64,000 nucleotides of DNA from the NCBI RefSeq assembly GCF_040869035.1, contig NZ_CP162100.1, forward strand, positions 1,116,001-1,180,000, read 5' to 3'. Position numbers and translations under genes: made by a program. Shown here one piece after another: positions 37,824-47,082 of this stretch (positions are counted from its first letter, which is position 1; each line of letters begins with the position of its first letter). The stretch comes from Vibrio sp. NTOU-M3. Its GTDB lineage: Bacteria > Pseudomonadota > Gammaproteobacteria > Enterobacterales > Vibrionaceae. The notes under the pieces are model-generated. The model had not been told where the DNA came from, searched no databases, and saw only the letters and a list, made by a program, of their open reading frames with translations.

Positions 37824-39770
37824 TTATGGTGTTGTGGACGAGGTATCCTTTTGAATAGGCAACCACACGCTCATTTTGGTAAAGTGGTTTTGTTCTGACT
37901 CCACGACTATTCTTCCTCCATGTTGGGCGACGATTTGCTGGCATACTGACAATCCTATTCCTAAGCCGAAATTCCCTTCTTTTTTCGTCGTGAAGTTAAG
38001 GGTGAATATCTGTTCAACCAGTTGTGGTGGTATTCCGCAGCCATTGTCTTCAAAGCTGACCACTGCCCAATCTTGGTGTTGGGCATGCTCTAAACGTGTT
38101 TGCAGCCGAAGTTTTCCTTTGCTAGGAAATGCGTCAATCGCATTAGAAATCAGGTTGGTCCAAACTTGTTGCAAAGCAATCGGTAAACAATAGATGTGCG
38201 GTAATTGGCAATACTCTTTTTCAACGTGATGGAACTTGAGTCGGTTTTCAAAGATCATCAAGGTATCTTCGATGCCTTCGTGAATGTCTACCGAATGGAA
38301 GGTTTCATCATCTGGCCGCGCGTAGCCCTTGAGACTTTTGACCATATCAGCGATGCGTTGGGCGCAAACATGGATAGAGCGGAGTGTACTGCCAGTTAAA
38401 TGGTAGTGTTCAAGCATGTTTAGTTCTTTAAGGGTTTCTGATGGTGATGCTTGTACTTTGCTTTTTAAGTGTGCATCCAGCTCTAACCCTAACTTTACGA
38501 TCTTTTTAGCAAGGCGCCGGTCACCTAACTCAGCTTCGAGCTGCTTGGCCATTTGCCGTTCTTGAGAGGTCGATATTGGCTTTGCAGTAAGCGCATTGGC
38601 CAATAGTTCTGCACCTTTGTCACTAATGGCTTGATGTTCAGGTGAAGTCACAATGTTGGCAATGTTTGCTTTTAAGGTGTCTGTTCCTCTTAATATCGCT
38701 GCGACAGGGTTATTCAGTTCATGAGCGACACCAGCAACCAATTGTCCTAGCATCGCCATCTTTTCTCTTTCGATAAGCTGCTGATGGGCAGACTCTAAAG
38801 ACTCTAAAGTTTTTTGCAGTTCTAATTTGGTATGAATACTTCTCTGTAAACGACGGTTGAAGTGACGGAGTAACAGGTTGGTAAATAATGGCAATAAGCT
38901 GGTGTTGGAGTGCATGACTTTAGCAAACACCTCACGATCCAATTTGATAACCTCAGTTTTTGTCAACGTAATGGCTGTTGAGAATGATTGTTCTCCTGTT
39001 ACGAAAGACATGCCACCAACAATATTTCCTTTGTTATGTCGAACCACTTCGCGCTGCATACCAAGGTCATCTTTTTTATATAAGGCCACTTCGCCATCGG
39101 TAATGAACCATAGAAAGCGGTTTTCTTCTCCTTCTTTTGTTAGAAGGTGTTCGGCTGAATATGTCCGGCATGCCCGGGTGTCATCGTTTGAAGCAAAAAA
39201 GTCGTGAAGTGCCTGAATGACTTGTTGTGCCAGTTCGTCATCACTGAGCCGGTGGTGGTCACTGATGAATCCTTCGCGATAGCTGCGCATCTTAAGATCA
39301 ATATGGGCTCGAAGGAGGCGTTGTTGTTCTAATACTTGGCTGTAGGAGAGCGAATTTTCTACGTCATTTTCTAAAACATAGGTAGTGAGCTCTTTTAAAG
39401 CTGTTTGATACACCAACTTGTCTTGTAAAGGTTTGGTTAGGCAGTGATCAAGGCGACCTTCATTGACCGCAGTCACGATGGCTTGGATATCTTGTCCACA
39501 GCTGATGAGGATTTTACGAGCGTCCTGAGTATGCTTTAGCTTGTCGAGTTGAATTAAAAAATCGGCGCCGTTGAAATCATCTTGATGGCTTGCGATGACG
39601 AGTGCCACGGTTTGTCCGTTATTTTGGCAATAATCAAGGGCAGTGTGTGCCTCTTCAAGTGAGCTTGCAGTATGAAGATCGAATTTTGTAGTGAAGTGGC
39701 TAAGCTCATGACGCAGTTGTTCTGCGCTGGTGGGGTTATTGTCTAAGCAGAGGATTGCAAATTGATTCAC
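37824..39770 (-). CDS. Sensor histidine kinase with pseudo-receiver and cyclic-nucleotide-type domain
   Basis: A 648-residue soluble kinase (no membrane helix seen). Residues about 4-130 form a receiver-like domain whose phosphoacceptor is serine (S61, in LVIASHQDD) and whose acidic pair is D10-N11, although K113 remains: a pseudo-receiver. A cyclic-nucleotide-binding-like domain covers about 185-305 (WFITDGEVALYKK; VRHNKGNIVGGMSFVTGEQSF). The phosphorylatable histidine is H350 in VAHELNNP. The HATPase has NLISNAIDAF, EDNGCGIPP and GLGIGLSVC. The signal is unknown. The first gene of the pair with the response regulator. Confidence 0.93.
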   Translation of the reverse strand: MNQFAILCLDNNPTSAEQLRHELSHFTTKFDLHTASSLEEAHTALDYCQNNGQTVALVIASHQDDFNGADFLIQLDKLKHTQDARKILISCGQDIQAIVTAVNEGRLDHCLTKPLQDKLVYQTALKELTTYVLENDVENSLSYSQVLEQQRLLRAHIDLKMRSYREGFISDHHRLSDDELAQQVIQALHDFFASNDDTRACRTYSAEHLLTKEGEENRFLWFITDGEVALYKKDDLGMQREVVRHNKGNIVGGMSFVTGEQSFSTAITLTKTEVIKLDREVFAKVMHSNTSLLPLFTNLLLRHFNRRLQRSIHTKLELQKTLESLESAHQQLIEREKMAMLGQLVAGVAHELNNPVAAILRGTDTLKANIANIVTSPEHQAISDKGAELLANALTAKPISTSQERQMAKQLEAELGDRRLAKKIVKLGLELDAHLKSKVQASPSETLKELNMLEHYHLTGSTLRSIHVCAQRIADMVKSLKGYARPDDETFHSVDIHEGIEDTLMIFENRLKFHHVEKEYCQLPHIYCLPIALQQVWTNLISNAIDAFPSKGKLRLQTRLEHAQHQDWAVVSFEDNGCGIPPQLVEQIFTLNFTTKKEGNFGLGIGLSVCQQIVAQHGGRIVVESEQNHFTKMSVWLPIQKDTSSTTP

Positions 39771-39943
39771 TTAATCGCCATGAAGTGACTGAAAGACTGA
39801 TTTCACTGTAGCAATCTTTGCCCTTAGGTGTTGAGAGCTAGGTTCTATAATTTCTGCAGATTTGTACTTAAGGCCAATAGTCTGATTTATCTCAATGTTT
39901 TTTGGTGTAGACTGATTGAAACGATCAACAAAGAAAATAGACC

Positions 39944-41209
39944 ATGCATCAGCTTAAAAAAATCGGCGCTATAGGTGGCGCAATCTCATTAGCACTATGT
40001 TGGCCTCTTGCGGTAGGGCAAATTGGTCAGAATGTTATTACCGATGGCATCAATAATTTCGATAACGCTTCCGTAAAAGCAGAAATTGTCAGCTACGACC
40101 GTGGCTACTTATCGTCCGTTGTTAAAACGCGCTACACCTTAACCGATGAAGCGTTGGCGGAGCAGCTTCAGGCCGACGGCTTGCCAACCGACTGGATTGT
40201 GCTCAGTAATATTGATCATGGGTTATTAAGCTTGAGTGCCGTTTCTGTTTTAGAAAATGTGCCTCAGTTACCGCTTACTTTGAATACGGTAACGCAATTA
40301 AATGGGAATACCGACTTCTCGCTAGAGCTGGCTGCTTGGCATCAGGAATTTTCTGGTGAGGATGGTGCGGCTATTTCCATTGCACCATCAAACTTAACTG
40401 GACATGCTACCGTTTTAGGCAATGTGAATTATCAGTTAGATATTCCATCGATAGAGATTGATTTTAACTCTGGTGAAAAATTGATCATGACGAGTTTAAC
40501 TGGTCAAGGTGATGGAAAACAGCTCAATGGATATTGGCTGGGTGATCAAGTTGCCAAATTGGATAGTATTCGCCTTACCGAGGGTGAATCGACAACACTT
40601 CTCGACATTAACCAAGCCCAATATGAGTTCAACTCAGCGCTAGATGATATGACGAGCCGTTTAGATAGCCATCATGTATTTACCATCAATAATGCAACAA
40701 TGGATGAAGACACTTTGTCTAATTTCAAAGTGGATGTTTCACTTGGTGATATTGATAGTGAATCATTCAGTCAATTACTTTCCTTATATCAAAATAATCC
40801 TCAGTTGACTGAAACAGAGATTCAGAAAGCGATTCCTTATGTTGAAACGTTATTCTCTAAAGGTTTTAACCTGACGATGAATAAGATGGCTTTAACGCTT
40901 GGTAAAGGGGAATTTGAGTCTGCATGGAATGTTACGATTCCTGAAGGTACCGATAATGTGGCTGCCGATCCAACAAAAATTTTGCCAGCTCTGACAGGTA
41001 AATTGGATACCTATTTTTCTGATGAGCTTGTTGAAGAGTACCCATTTATCAAACAAGGTATCGATGAAGCTGTGATCATGGAATTTGTTCAGGATACCGA
41101 TACTGGTTACAAGATTAATGCGGACTTAAAAGATGGTAAGTTAGTCTTTGCTAATGGACAGCAAGTGCCTTTGTTTGCTCTTCTCATGCCCTTGATGTTA
41201 CAACCATAG
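39944..41209 (+). CDS. DUF945 (YdgA-like) protein
   Basis: A 421-residue protein with an N-terminal hydrophobic segment (about residues 7-26, IGAIGGAISLALCWPLAVG) that is either an anchor or a signal peptide, followed by a beta-rich periplasmic part with the repeated pattern of DUF945 proteins (YDRGYLSSVVKTRYTL near 47-62, typical 'Y.RG.L.S' motif). The ending '..FANGQQVPLFALLMPLM' is also characteristic. E. coli homologues YdgA/YihF are uncharacterised envelope proteins. A single gene with its own terminator. Confidence 0.82.
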   Translation: MHQLKKIGAIGGAISLALCWPLAVGQIGQNVITDGINNFDNASVKAEIVSYDRGYLSSVVKTRYTLTDEALAEQLQADGLPTDWIVLSNIDHGLLSLSAVSVLENVPQLPLTLNTVTQLNGNTDFSLELAAWHQEFSGEDGAAISIAPSNLTGHATVLGNVNYQLDIPSIEIDFNSGEKLIMTSLTGQGDGKQLNGYWLGDQVAKLDSIRLTEGESTTLLDINQAQYEFNSALDDMTSRLDSHHVFTINNATMDEDTLSNFKVDVSLGDIDSESFSQLLSLYQNNPQLTETEIQKAIPYVETLFSKGFNLTMNKMALTLGKGEFESAWNVTIPEGTDNVAADPTKILPALTGKLDTYFSDELVEEYPFIKQGIDEAVIMEFVQDTDTGYKINADLKDGKLVFANGQQVPLFALLMPLMLQP

Positions 41210-41232
41210 TGAAAATTATTCATGTTTAGGAA

Positions 41233-41267
41233 AGAAAAGAGGTCTTAAGACTTCTTTTCTTGCTTTT
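41233..41267 (+). terminator. Terminator after the DUF945 gene
   Basis: AGAAAAGAGGTC (41233-41244) pairs with GACTTCTTTTCT (41249-41260) with one G-T pair, TTAA loop, then TGCTTTTT. Confidence 0.75.
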
Positions 41268-41333
41268 TATCCGCGAAAAAACGTGTTATTAATCGTGTAG
41301 TTCTTAATTAAAGCATGAGCAAGGAAAGACAGA

Positions 41334-42416
41334 ATGGACAATGTATATAACTTTAGTGCTGGCCCTGCAGGTCTGCCTAAAGCAGTGATGGAAAAAGCGC
41401 AAGCTGAGTTCGTAAACTGGAATGAGCTGGGCACGTCCGTCATGGAAATCAGTCACCGTAGTAAAGAGTTTATTAAAGTGGCTGAAGAGGCAGAGCAAGA
41501 CTTACGTGATCTGCTGAATATTCCGAGTAACTACAAAGTACTGTTCTGTCAGGGAGGCGCTCGCGCTCAGTTTGCGGCGGTGCCATTAAACTTGCTTGGT
41601 GAGGCAAAGAAAGCGACTTACATTGATGCTGGTTATTGGGCCGAAAGTGCAATTAAAGAAGCGCAAAAATACTGTGAAGTGGATGCTTTTCTCGCAAAGT
41701 CAGAAAAAGATGGCAAAACGGCAGTATTAGAAGCTTCCAAGTGGCAGATCGATTCAGAATCTGCGTATGTTCATTTCTGTCCAAATGAAACCATTGATGG
41801 TATTGAAATTTCTGACTTGCCAGTGACGGATAAACCGATTGTAGCGGATATGTCTTCAAACATTCTGTCTAAACAGATAGATGTATCTAAATATGGCGTA
41901 ATATATGCGGGCGCCCAAAAGAATATCGGTCCAGCAGGTATTTGTATTGCTATCGTTCGTGACGATTTACTCGCTCTAGCGAGCGAATTGTTGCCAAGCT
42001 TCATTAACTACAAAGTGTTGGCAGAAAAAGACTCGATGTTTAATACGCCCCCAACGTTTGCTTGGTATCTGTCAGGGTTAGTATTTAAGTGGCTTAAAGA
42101 GCAGGGCGGTGTTGCTGCAATGGAGCAGGTAAACCGAGAGAAAGCAGAAGTGCTTTATGGTTATATCGATCAATCCGATTTTTATCATAATGGCGTTCAT
42201 CCAGAGAACCGTTCTCGTATGAACGTGCCTTTCCAGCTTGCTAAACCTGAGCTCGATGGTTTGTTTTTAGAGCAAGCGAGCGCACGTGGTCTAGTGGCTT
42301 TGAAAGGGCATCGTGCTGTTGGTGGCATGCGTGCTTCCATCTACAATGCAATGCCTCTTGAAGGGGTAAAAGCGTTGGTTGAATTCATGAAAGAGTTTGA
42401 AGCAAATAACGCTTAG
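41334..42416 (+). CDS. serC: Phosphoserine aminotransferase
   Basis: PLP enzyme of serine synthesis, also acting on 4-phosphohydroxythreonine for pyridoxal phosphate. 360 residues. N-terminus [11 protein letters not shown], substrate-binding 'ISHRSKEF' near 39-46, PLP lysine K196 in [10 protein letters not shown], and '[11 protein letters not shown]' near 74-84. The ATG at 41334 is preceded by AAGGAAAG. In many gamma-proteobacteria serC is followed by aroA; here it is followed by a terminator and an unrelated operon. Confidence 0.97.
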   Translation: MDNVYNFSAGPAGLPKAVMEKAQAEFVNWNELGTSVMEISHRSKEFIKVAEEAEQDLRDLLNIPSNYKVLFCQGGARAQFAAVPLNLLGEAKKATYIDAGYWAESAIKEAQKYCEVDAFLAKSEKDGKTAVLEASKWQIDSESAYVHFCPNETIDGIEISDLPVTDKPIVADMSSNILSKQIDVSKYGVIYAGAQKNIGPAGICIAIVRDDLLALASELLPSFINYKVLAEKDSMFNTPPTFAWYLSGLVFKWLKEQGGVAAMEQVNREKAEVLYGYIDQSDFYHNGVHPENRSRMNVPFQLAKPELDGLFLEQASARGLVALKGHRAVGGMRASIYNAMPLEGVKALVEFMKEFEANNA

Positions 42417-42433
42417 TATTCCTACTCATATGC

Positions 42434-42463
42434 AAAGGCTTGGTTTTTACCAAGCCTTTTTTG
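42434..42463 (+). terminator. Terminator after serC
   Basis: AAAGGCTTGGT-TTTT-ACCAAGCCTTT, a perfect 11-bp stem with a T-run, 17 bases after the serC stop. Confidence 0.92.
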
Positions 42464-42490
42464 ATCCTTCCTTATATTTCTTTCGTATCC
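42462..42490 (+). promoter_or_regulatory. Possible ECF-sigma promoter for the eight-gene operon
   Basis: TGATCC at 42462-42467 is followed after exactly 18 bases by TATCC (42486-42490). TGATCC is the -35 of RpoE/ChrR-type (ECF11) sigma factors, whose -10 is about TAAGA, so only the -35 is good. It lies between the serC terminator and the operon. A weak guess prompted by the gene content of the operon. Confidence 0.22.
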
Positions 42491-42596
42491 AATAACATAA
42501 AAGCTTCAAGCTGAGGTTTGTGCGTATGGTTGCATTTGTCTACGCTTAAATCTAAGCCGATAAGCGTATGGTGTTCAGGAAGGGCGGAGAATATAT

Positions 42597-43016
42597 ATGG
42601 ACATTTCAGAAGTTGGGAGACTTTACCAACAGCTAGACAAGTCGAGCTTATTTTTGCTCAAAGATATCTACCATCAAAATATTGTGTTCGAAGATGCTGC
42701 ACATCGTTTAGTTGGGATTGAGCAACTAGAGCGTTACTTTCAGGGGTTATACGATAACGTTCTTCGCTGTGATTTTGATATTGATGAGCTGCAACAAGTC
42801 GGTGAGACTGGCTTCTTAACATGGACGATGCATCTCCAGCACCCGAAACTCTCCAAAGGCAAGAACATCGAAGTGAGTGGCGTAAGCCACCTAAAGTTCT
42901 CGGAAGGAAAGGTCATTTATCACAGAGACTACTTTGATCTGGGTGAGATGCTCTATGAAAATCTGCCTCTTCTTGGTCGTGTCGTTAAAGGTATCAAGCA
43001 GAGGCTAGCTCAATGA
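42597..43016 (+). CDS. NTF2-like / SnoaL-fold protein
   Basis: A 139-residue protein of the nuclear-transport-factor-2-like fold: N-terminal helices, then EDAAHRLVGIEQLERYFQGL and repeated strands (TGFLTWTMHLQHPKL; VSGVSHLKFSEGKVIYHRDYFDLGEML), the pattern of SnoaL-type proteins. Such folds serve as small isomerase, hydrolase or ligand-binding modules. GGAG seven bases before ATG 42597. It heads the lipid-type operon; its stop overlaps the SDR start. No catalytic assignment can be made. Confidence 0.85.
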   Translation: MDISEVGRLYQQLDKSSLFLLKDIYHQNIVFEDAAHRLVGIEQLERYFQGLYDNVLRCDFDIDELQQVGETGFLTWTMHLQHPKLSKGKNIEVSGVSHLKFSEGKVIYHRDYFDLGEMLYENLPLLGRVVKGIKQRLAQ

Positions 43017-43738
43017 GTTGTGTGTTCATTACCGGAGCTACATCAGGCATTGGCCGGCAGTTAGCGATAGATTATGCCAATGCTGGTTGGATGGTCGTGG
43101 CTTGTGGCAGAAATCAAAGTTGTTTATCTGAGTTATCACGGTTGTCCCCTGTAATACAAACGCTTTGTTTTGACATGACTGAACTAAGGGCGATTAAAGA
43201 ACAAGTCGCTCAAATGCAGTGCTCTCCAGAACTTTGGATATTAAATGCTGGCGATTGTGAATATATCGACCATGGGAAGATTGATGCGGCGTTAATAAAG
43301 CGCGTGTTTGATACTAATGTTATTGGACTGGCGAATACCTTAGAGGCCATTCAACCCTATTTTAGTACTGGTGACAGAGTGGCCATTGTCGGTTCCATCG
43401 CAAGTGAAGTTGCGCTGCCTAGGGCTGAAGCTTACGGCGCTTCAAAAGCGGCAGTAAGCTATTTGGCTCGATCGCTTGCTCTTGATTTAAAACCTTATGG
43501 AATAAAAATATCTACGATCTATCCCGGTTTTGTTAAAACGCCACTAACGGATAAGAACACCTTCTCAATGCCTTTTCTCGTCTCGCCTGAGAAAGCATCA
43601 AAATGCATCCAGCGAGGACTAGAAAAAGGGAAAGAAACGATCTACTTCCCAACCCGATTCACAAGCATGCTCCGATTTCTTGGGGCGCTACCTTATTTTT
43701 TACAGCGCAAGCTCACAGCGCAACTCACTTCCCGATAA
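43013..43738 (+). CDS. Short-chain dehydrogenase/reductase
   Basis: A 241-residue classical SDR. The cofactor motif is TGATSGIG (7-14), NAG lies at 78-80, and the catalytic Ser-Tyr-Lys is visible as S128 (VGSIAS), Y141 and K145 (YGASK). Substrate unknown; in this setting an acyl or sterol-like lipid intermediate is a reasonable guess. ATG overlaps the upstream stop (ATGA). Confidence 0.92.
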   Translation: MSCVFITGATSGIGRQLAIDYANAGWMVVACGRNQSCLSELSRLSPVIQTLCFDMTELRAIKEQVAQMQCSPELWILNAGDCEYIDHGKIDAALIKRVFDTNVIGLANTLEAIQPYFSTGDRVAIVGSIASEVALPRAEAYGASKAAVSYLARSLALDLKPYGIKISTIYPGFVKTPLTDKNTFSMPFLVSPEKASKCIQRGLEKGKETIYFPTRFTSMLRFLGALPYFLQRKLTAQLTSR

Positions 43739-43751
43739 GAAGGATACGACT

Positions 43752-45032
43752 ATGAAAATAGCAATAATAGGAACGGGTATTTCAGGCTTAACGTGTGGCT
43801 ATCATCTTCATAAACAACATGACATCACGTTATATGAAGCAAATGACTATATTGGTGGCCATACCGCAACGGTGGATGTTGAATTAGAAGGGCGCATGTA
43901 TTCAGTGGATACTGGCTTTATTGTTTACAACGACAAAACCTATCCCAACTTTATTAAAATGATGAACGAGATTGGTGTTTCAGGGAAAGAAACTGAAATG
44001 AGCTTCAGTGTTCGAAATGACAATCAGGGGCTCGAATATAATGGTCATACGCTTCGTACCTTGTTTGCTCAAAAACGTAATCTGTTTAGCCCAACATTTT
44101 ATCGGTTTATCTTTGAAATATTGCGTTTTAACCGCGCTGTAAAAAATAGCCTGTATCAAGATGAGGATGAATTAACACTGGGTGAGTTCTTGGAAAGCAA
44201 CGCATTTAGTGACTATTTTTGTGAGAATTATATTTTGCCCATGGGTGCTGCCATTTGGTCTTCTCCAATGACCGATATTCGCGCATTTCCTTTCTTATTC
44301 TTTGCGCGCTTCTTCCTTAATCATGGTTTGCTCGATGTGGTGAATCGTCCTCAATGGTATGTGATTGAGGGAGGCTCTAAAGCATACATTCCAAAATTGA
44401 CCAAAGAGTTTCGTCATAATATTCGCTTAAACAGTCCGGTTGAAAAAGTTTGGAGAGAAGGCTCAGGCGTCTGGGTGATGAGTTTGGGGAAGGCGGAATA
44501 CTACGACCACGTGATTTTAGCTTGTCATAGTGATCAGGCATTGAAGTTGTTGGCTGATCCCAATATGTCAGAAACAGAGATCTTACAAGATTTAGCTTAT
44601 CAAGCGAATGATGTGACTCTGCATCTTGATGAATCAATGTTGCCCACCAGAAAAGCTGCGTGGGCTTCTTGGAATTATCACCTCTCTGGTAACCAAGGGA
44701 CATTCAGTTCGCCACCTGTTCTGACTTATAACATGAACATACTGCAGCATATTGAGTCTGAGCATACATTCTGTGTCACGTTAAATGGCGATGCTCAAAT
44801 TAGCGAAGATAAGGTATTACGACGTTTTACTTATCATCACCCCGTGTTTAACTTGAAGTCGATGACCGCCCAACAAAGACGAAGCGAAATTAATGGCAAA
44901 CGCAATACTTGGTTTTGTGGCGCATATTGGCACAACGGTTTTCATGAAGATGGGGTGCGTAGCGCATTAAGTGTGGTGGAAGATCTGCAGGCATTATCAA
45001 ATGCTTGCCTTGTTCATCGCGGAGCAGCATAA
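43752..45032 (+). CDS. FAD-dependent amine-oxidase-like oxidoreductase
   Basis: 426 residues from ATG 43752 (AAGGA ribosome site). The FAD motif GTGISGLTCGYHL is at 7-19, followed by EANDYIGGHTATVDVELEG, and a C-terminal 'FCGAYWHNGFHEDGVRSA' near 395-412 that closes the FAD site. This is the protoporphyrinogen/amine-oxidase superfamily branch found beside DUF1365 and Cfa-like genes in many proteobacteria, where relatives desaturate or oxidise methylated fatty acyl chains (the furan-fatty-acid route in Rhodobacter). Specific activity here is inferred only. Confidence 0.88.
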   Translation: MKIAIIGTGISGLTCGYHLHKQHDITLYEANDYIGGHTATVDVELEGRMYSVDTGFIVYNDKTYPNFIKMMNEIGVSGKETEMSFSVRNDNQGLEYNGHTLRTLFAQKRNLFSPTFYRFIFEILRFNRAVKNSLYQDEDELTLGEFLESNAFSDYFCENYILPMGAAIWSSPMTDIRAFPFLFFARFFLNHGLLDVVNRPQWYVIEGGSKAYIPKLTKEFRHNIRLNSPVEKVWREGSGVWVMSLGKAEYYDHVILACHSDQALKLLADPNMSETEILQDLAYQANDVTLHLDESMLPTRKAAWASWNYHLSGNQGTFSSPPVLTYNMNILQHIESEHTFCVTLNGDAQISEDKVLRRFTYHHPVFNLKSMTAQQRRSEINGKRNTWFCGAYWHNGFHEDGVRSALSVVEDLQALSNACLVHRGAA

Positions 45033-45033
45033 G

Positions 45034-45804
45034 ATGGTGTCGCAGCTAAATAGCCATTTATTCATCGGGACGGTTAGGCATCGGCGTTTCTCGCCAGTGA
45101 AGCATCGCCTTAACTATACTTTGTTCTCGCCCTGTATCGATCTCGATGAGTTAGCAAAAGTCCAAGAGCGAATTTGGGGGCTGGGTGACAAATGGTGGCA
45201 CTGGGCTCGCATCAAACGCTCTGATTATGTTGGAAAAGCTGGGGATTGGAAGAGCGCAGTCCATCAGAAGATTTATGAGATCACGGGTGACGAAGTTAAT
45301 GGCAAAGTGCTTGCTGTCGTTCAACTGCGCTATATGGGAATCTATTTCAGTCCGGTGAACTTCTATTATGTTTTTGATGCCCAGCAAAATTGGAAATATC
45401 TCTTAGCCGAAGTCAGCAATACGCCATGGAACGAAAGGCATTATTATGTTGTTCCAGCCAATCAGAAAAGATGGGTACATAATAAGGCTTTTCATGTCTC
45501 ACCGTTCAATCCAATCAACCAGTCTTACCTCTGGCGAATAAAGCCTTTAACAAAGCAGCTTTTTATCCACCTTGAATGCTATGAAAACGACAAAGTCTTT
45601 GATGCCACCATGGTGATGAAAAAGATCCCGCTTTCTAGTCGAGCTTTGATCACCCAGTTGATCAAAACGCCTGTCATGGCAGTAAAAATGGTAATAGGGA
45701 TTTATTGGAACGCGCTAAAGCTTTGGTGCAAAGGCGCTCCTTTTTACTCTCACCCCAAATATAACTCGGAACCAATAAAAAATAATAATGAGGAGAATCG
45801 GTGA
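45034..45804 (+). CDS. DUF1365 protein
   Basis: 256 residues from ATG 45034, one base after the upstream stop, with CGGAGC as ribosome site. DUF1365 landmarks are clear: HLFIGTVRHRRFSPVKHRLNY near the N-terminus, 'YMGIYFSPVNFYYVFD' near 110-125, 'EVSNTPWNERHYYV' and 'FHVSPFNPINQSYLWRI'. Function unknown, but the gene is almost always next to a Cfa-like methyltransferase and an FAD oxidoreductase, as here. An in-frame longer reading from 44971 overlaps the oxidoreductase and is unlikely. Confidence 0.9.
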   Translation: MVSQLNSHLFIGTVRHRRFSPVKHRLNYTLFSPCIDLDELAKVQERIWGLGDKWWHWARIKRSDYVGKAGDWKSAVHQKIYEITGDEVNGKVLAVVQLRYMGIYFSPVNFYYVFDAQQNWKYLLAEVSNTPWNERHYYVVPANQKRWVHNKAFHVSPFNPINQSYLWRIKPLTKQLFIHLECYENDKVFDATMVMKKIPLSSRALITQLIKTPVMAVKMVIGIYWNALKLWCKGAPFYSHPKYNSEPIKNNNEENR

Positions 45805-47051
45805 TGGCCAGTAGTGATGCATTGATTTTAAATAAACGTACCAGCCAATTGGACAAACTAACACGAGCGCTTTTTTTTAAGCTGATTAACCATTTAGATA
45901 CCGGCTCACTGATTATTGATGAGACATTTGAAAGTGATGAAAGTCAGCGTATTCACCGGTTTGGTTTTTCGTCTGAGGGAACCCCTACGGCCAGTATAGA
46001 AATTCACAACCCGGCACTTTATTCGCGTGTTCTAAAAGGTGGCAGTATCGCGGCGGCTGAAGCGTATATGGACGGGTGGTGGGATAGCTCTGATCTGATT
46101 CAGGTGATTGAGCTGTTTGCACTCAATATGAAAATGCTTGATAAGTTGGAGAGCAAAACCAGTTGGATGACTCAGTTCACTGATAAATTACAGCACTGGT
46201 TAAATCGTAATACGTTGCGAAATTCGACTAAAAACATTCACGCTCACTACGATATTGGTAATTCGTTATACAAGTTATTTTTAGACAGCTCGATGTTGTA
46301 CTCGGCCGCAGTTTTTAATCAACCAACAGACAGTTTAGAAGTGGCTCAAACCAATAAAATGGAACGGTTATGTCAGCAATTACAACTGTCTAAACATGAT
46401 CACGTTATCGAAATTGGTACGGGTTGGGGTGCGATGGCTATTTATATGGCGAAACAATATGGATGCCAAGTAACCACAACAACGATATCGGAGGAGCAAT
46501 ATAACTACACGAAACAACGCATAATCGAAGAGAAGCTAGAAGATAAAATCACTTTGCTTAAAAAAGATTACCGCTTATTAGAAGGGCAGTTTGATAAGTT
46601 AGTTTCCATTGAAATGATTGAAGCGGTCGGGAAAGAGTTTCTCTCTACCTTTATTGAGAAATGCAATTCCTTGCTAAAAGCGAATGGATTGATGGCCATT
46701 CAAGCAATTACGATCGCTGACCAACGTTATGATTATTACAGTCGAAATGTAGACTTTATCCAGAAATACATCTTTCCAGGTGGCTTTCTGCCTTCTGTCT
46801 CTGTACTGACCGATGCCGCTACATCGAAGAGTGAGTTGGTTGTAAGAGACTTATTTGATATTGGACTAGACTATCAAAAAACACTCGAAGAGTGGTTATG
46901 TCGCTTTGATAAATTACTAGCTGAGGTTAGAGCGTTAGGGTTTGATAGTCGATTTATAAGAATGTGGCGCTTCTATTTTTGTTATTGCGCAGGTGGCTTT
47001 AAAGCAAGAACGATTAGCACTGTACACATGACATTCGAGAAAGTCGGCTAG
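45804..47051 (+). CDS. cfa: Cyclopropane-fatty-acid-synthase-like methyltransferase
   Basis: A 415-residue Cfa/UfaM-family SAM methyltransferase. SAM motif I is VIEIGTGWGAMAIYMAK, with AHYDIGNSLYKLFLD upstream and SIEMIEAVGKEFLSTF downstream, all typical. The N-terminal part (KGGSIAAAEAYMDGWWDSSDL) is the lipid-docking domain. It would add a methylene or methyl group to phospholipid acyl double bonds at the inner membrane. ATG 45804 overlaps the DUF1365 stop; AGGAG lies upstream. Because its neighbours match the furan/methyl-fatty-acid set it could be a UfaM rather than a true cyclopropane synthase. Confidence 0.9.
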   Translation: MASSDALILNKRTSQLDKLTRALFFKLINHLDTGSLIIDETFESDESQRIHRFGFSSEGTPTASIEIHNPALYSRVLKGGSIAAAEAYMDGWWDSSDLIQVIELFALNMKMLDKLESKTSWMTQFTDKLQHWLNRNTLRNSTKNIHAHYDIGNSLYKLFLDSSMLYSAAVFNQPTDSLEVAQTNKMERLCQQLQLSKHDHVIEIGTGWGAMAIYMAKQYGCQVTTTTISEEQYNYTKQRIIEEKLEDKITLLKKDYRLLEGQFDKLVSIEMIEAVGKEFLSTFIEKCNSLLKANGLMAIQAITIADQRYDYYSRNVDFIQKYIFPGGFLPSVSVLTDAATSKSELVVRDLFDIGLDYQKTLEEWLCRFDKLLAEVRALGFDSRFIRMWRFYFCYCAGGFKARTISTVHMTFEKVG

Positions 47052-47082
47052 CCAACAACTTAAGGTGTCAGGAGGAAACAAC

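Noticed and set aside
42434..42463. serC followed by an aroA operon partner
   Set aside because: serC ends in a strong terminator and the next gene is NTF2-like; no aroA is present in the window.
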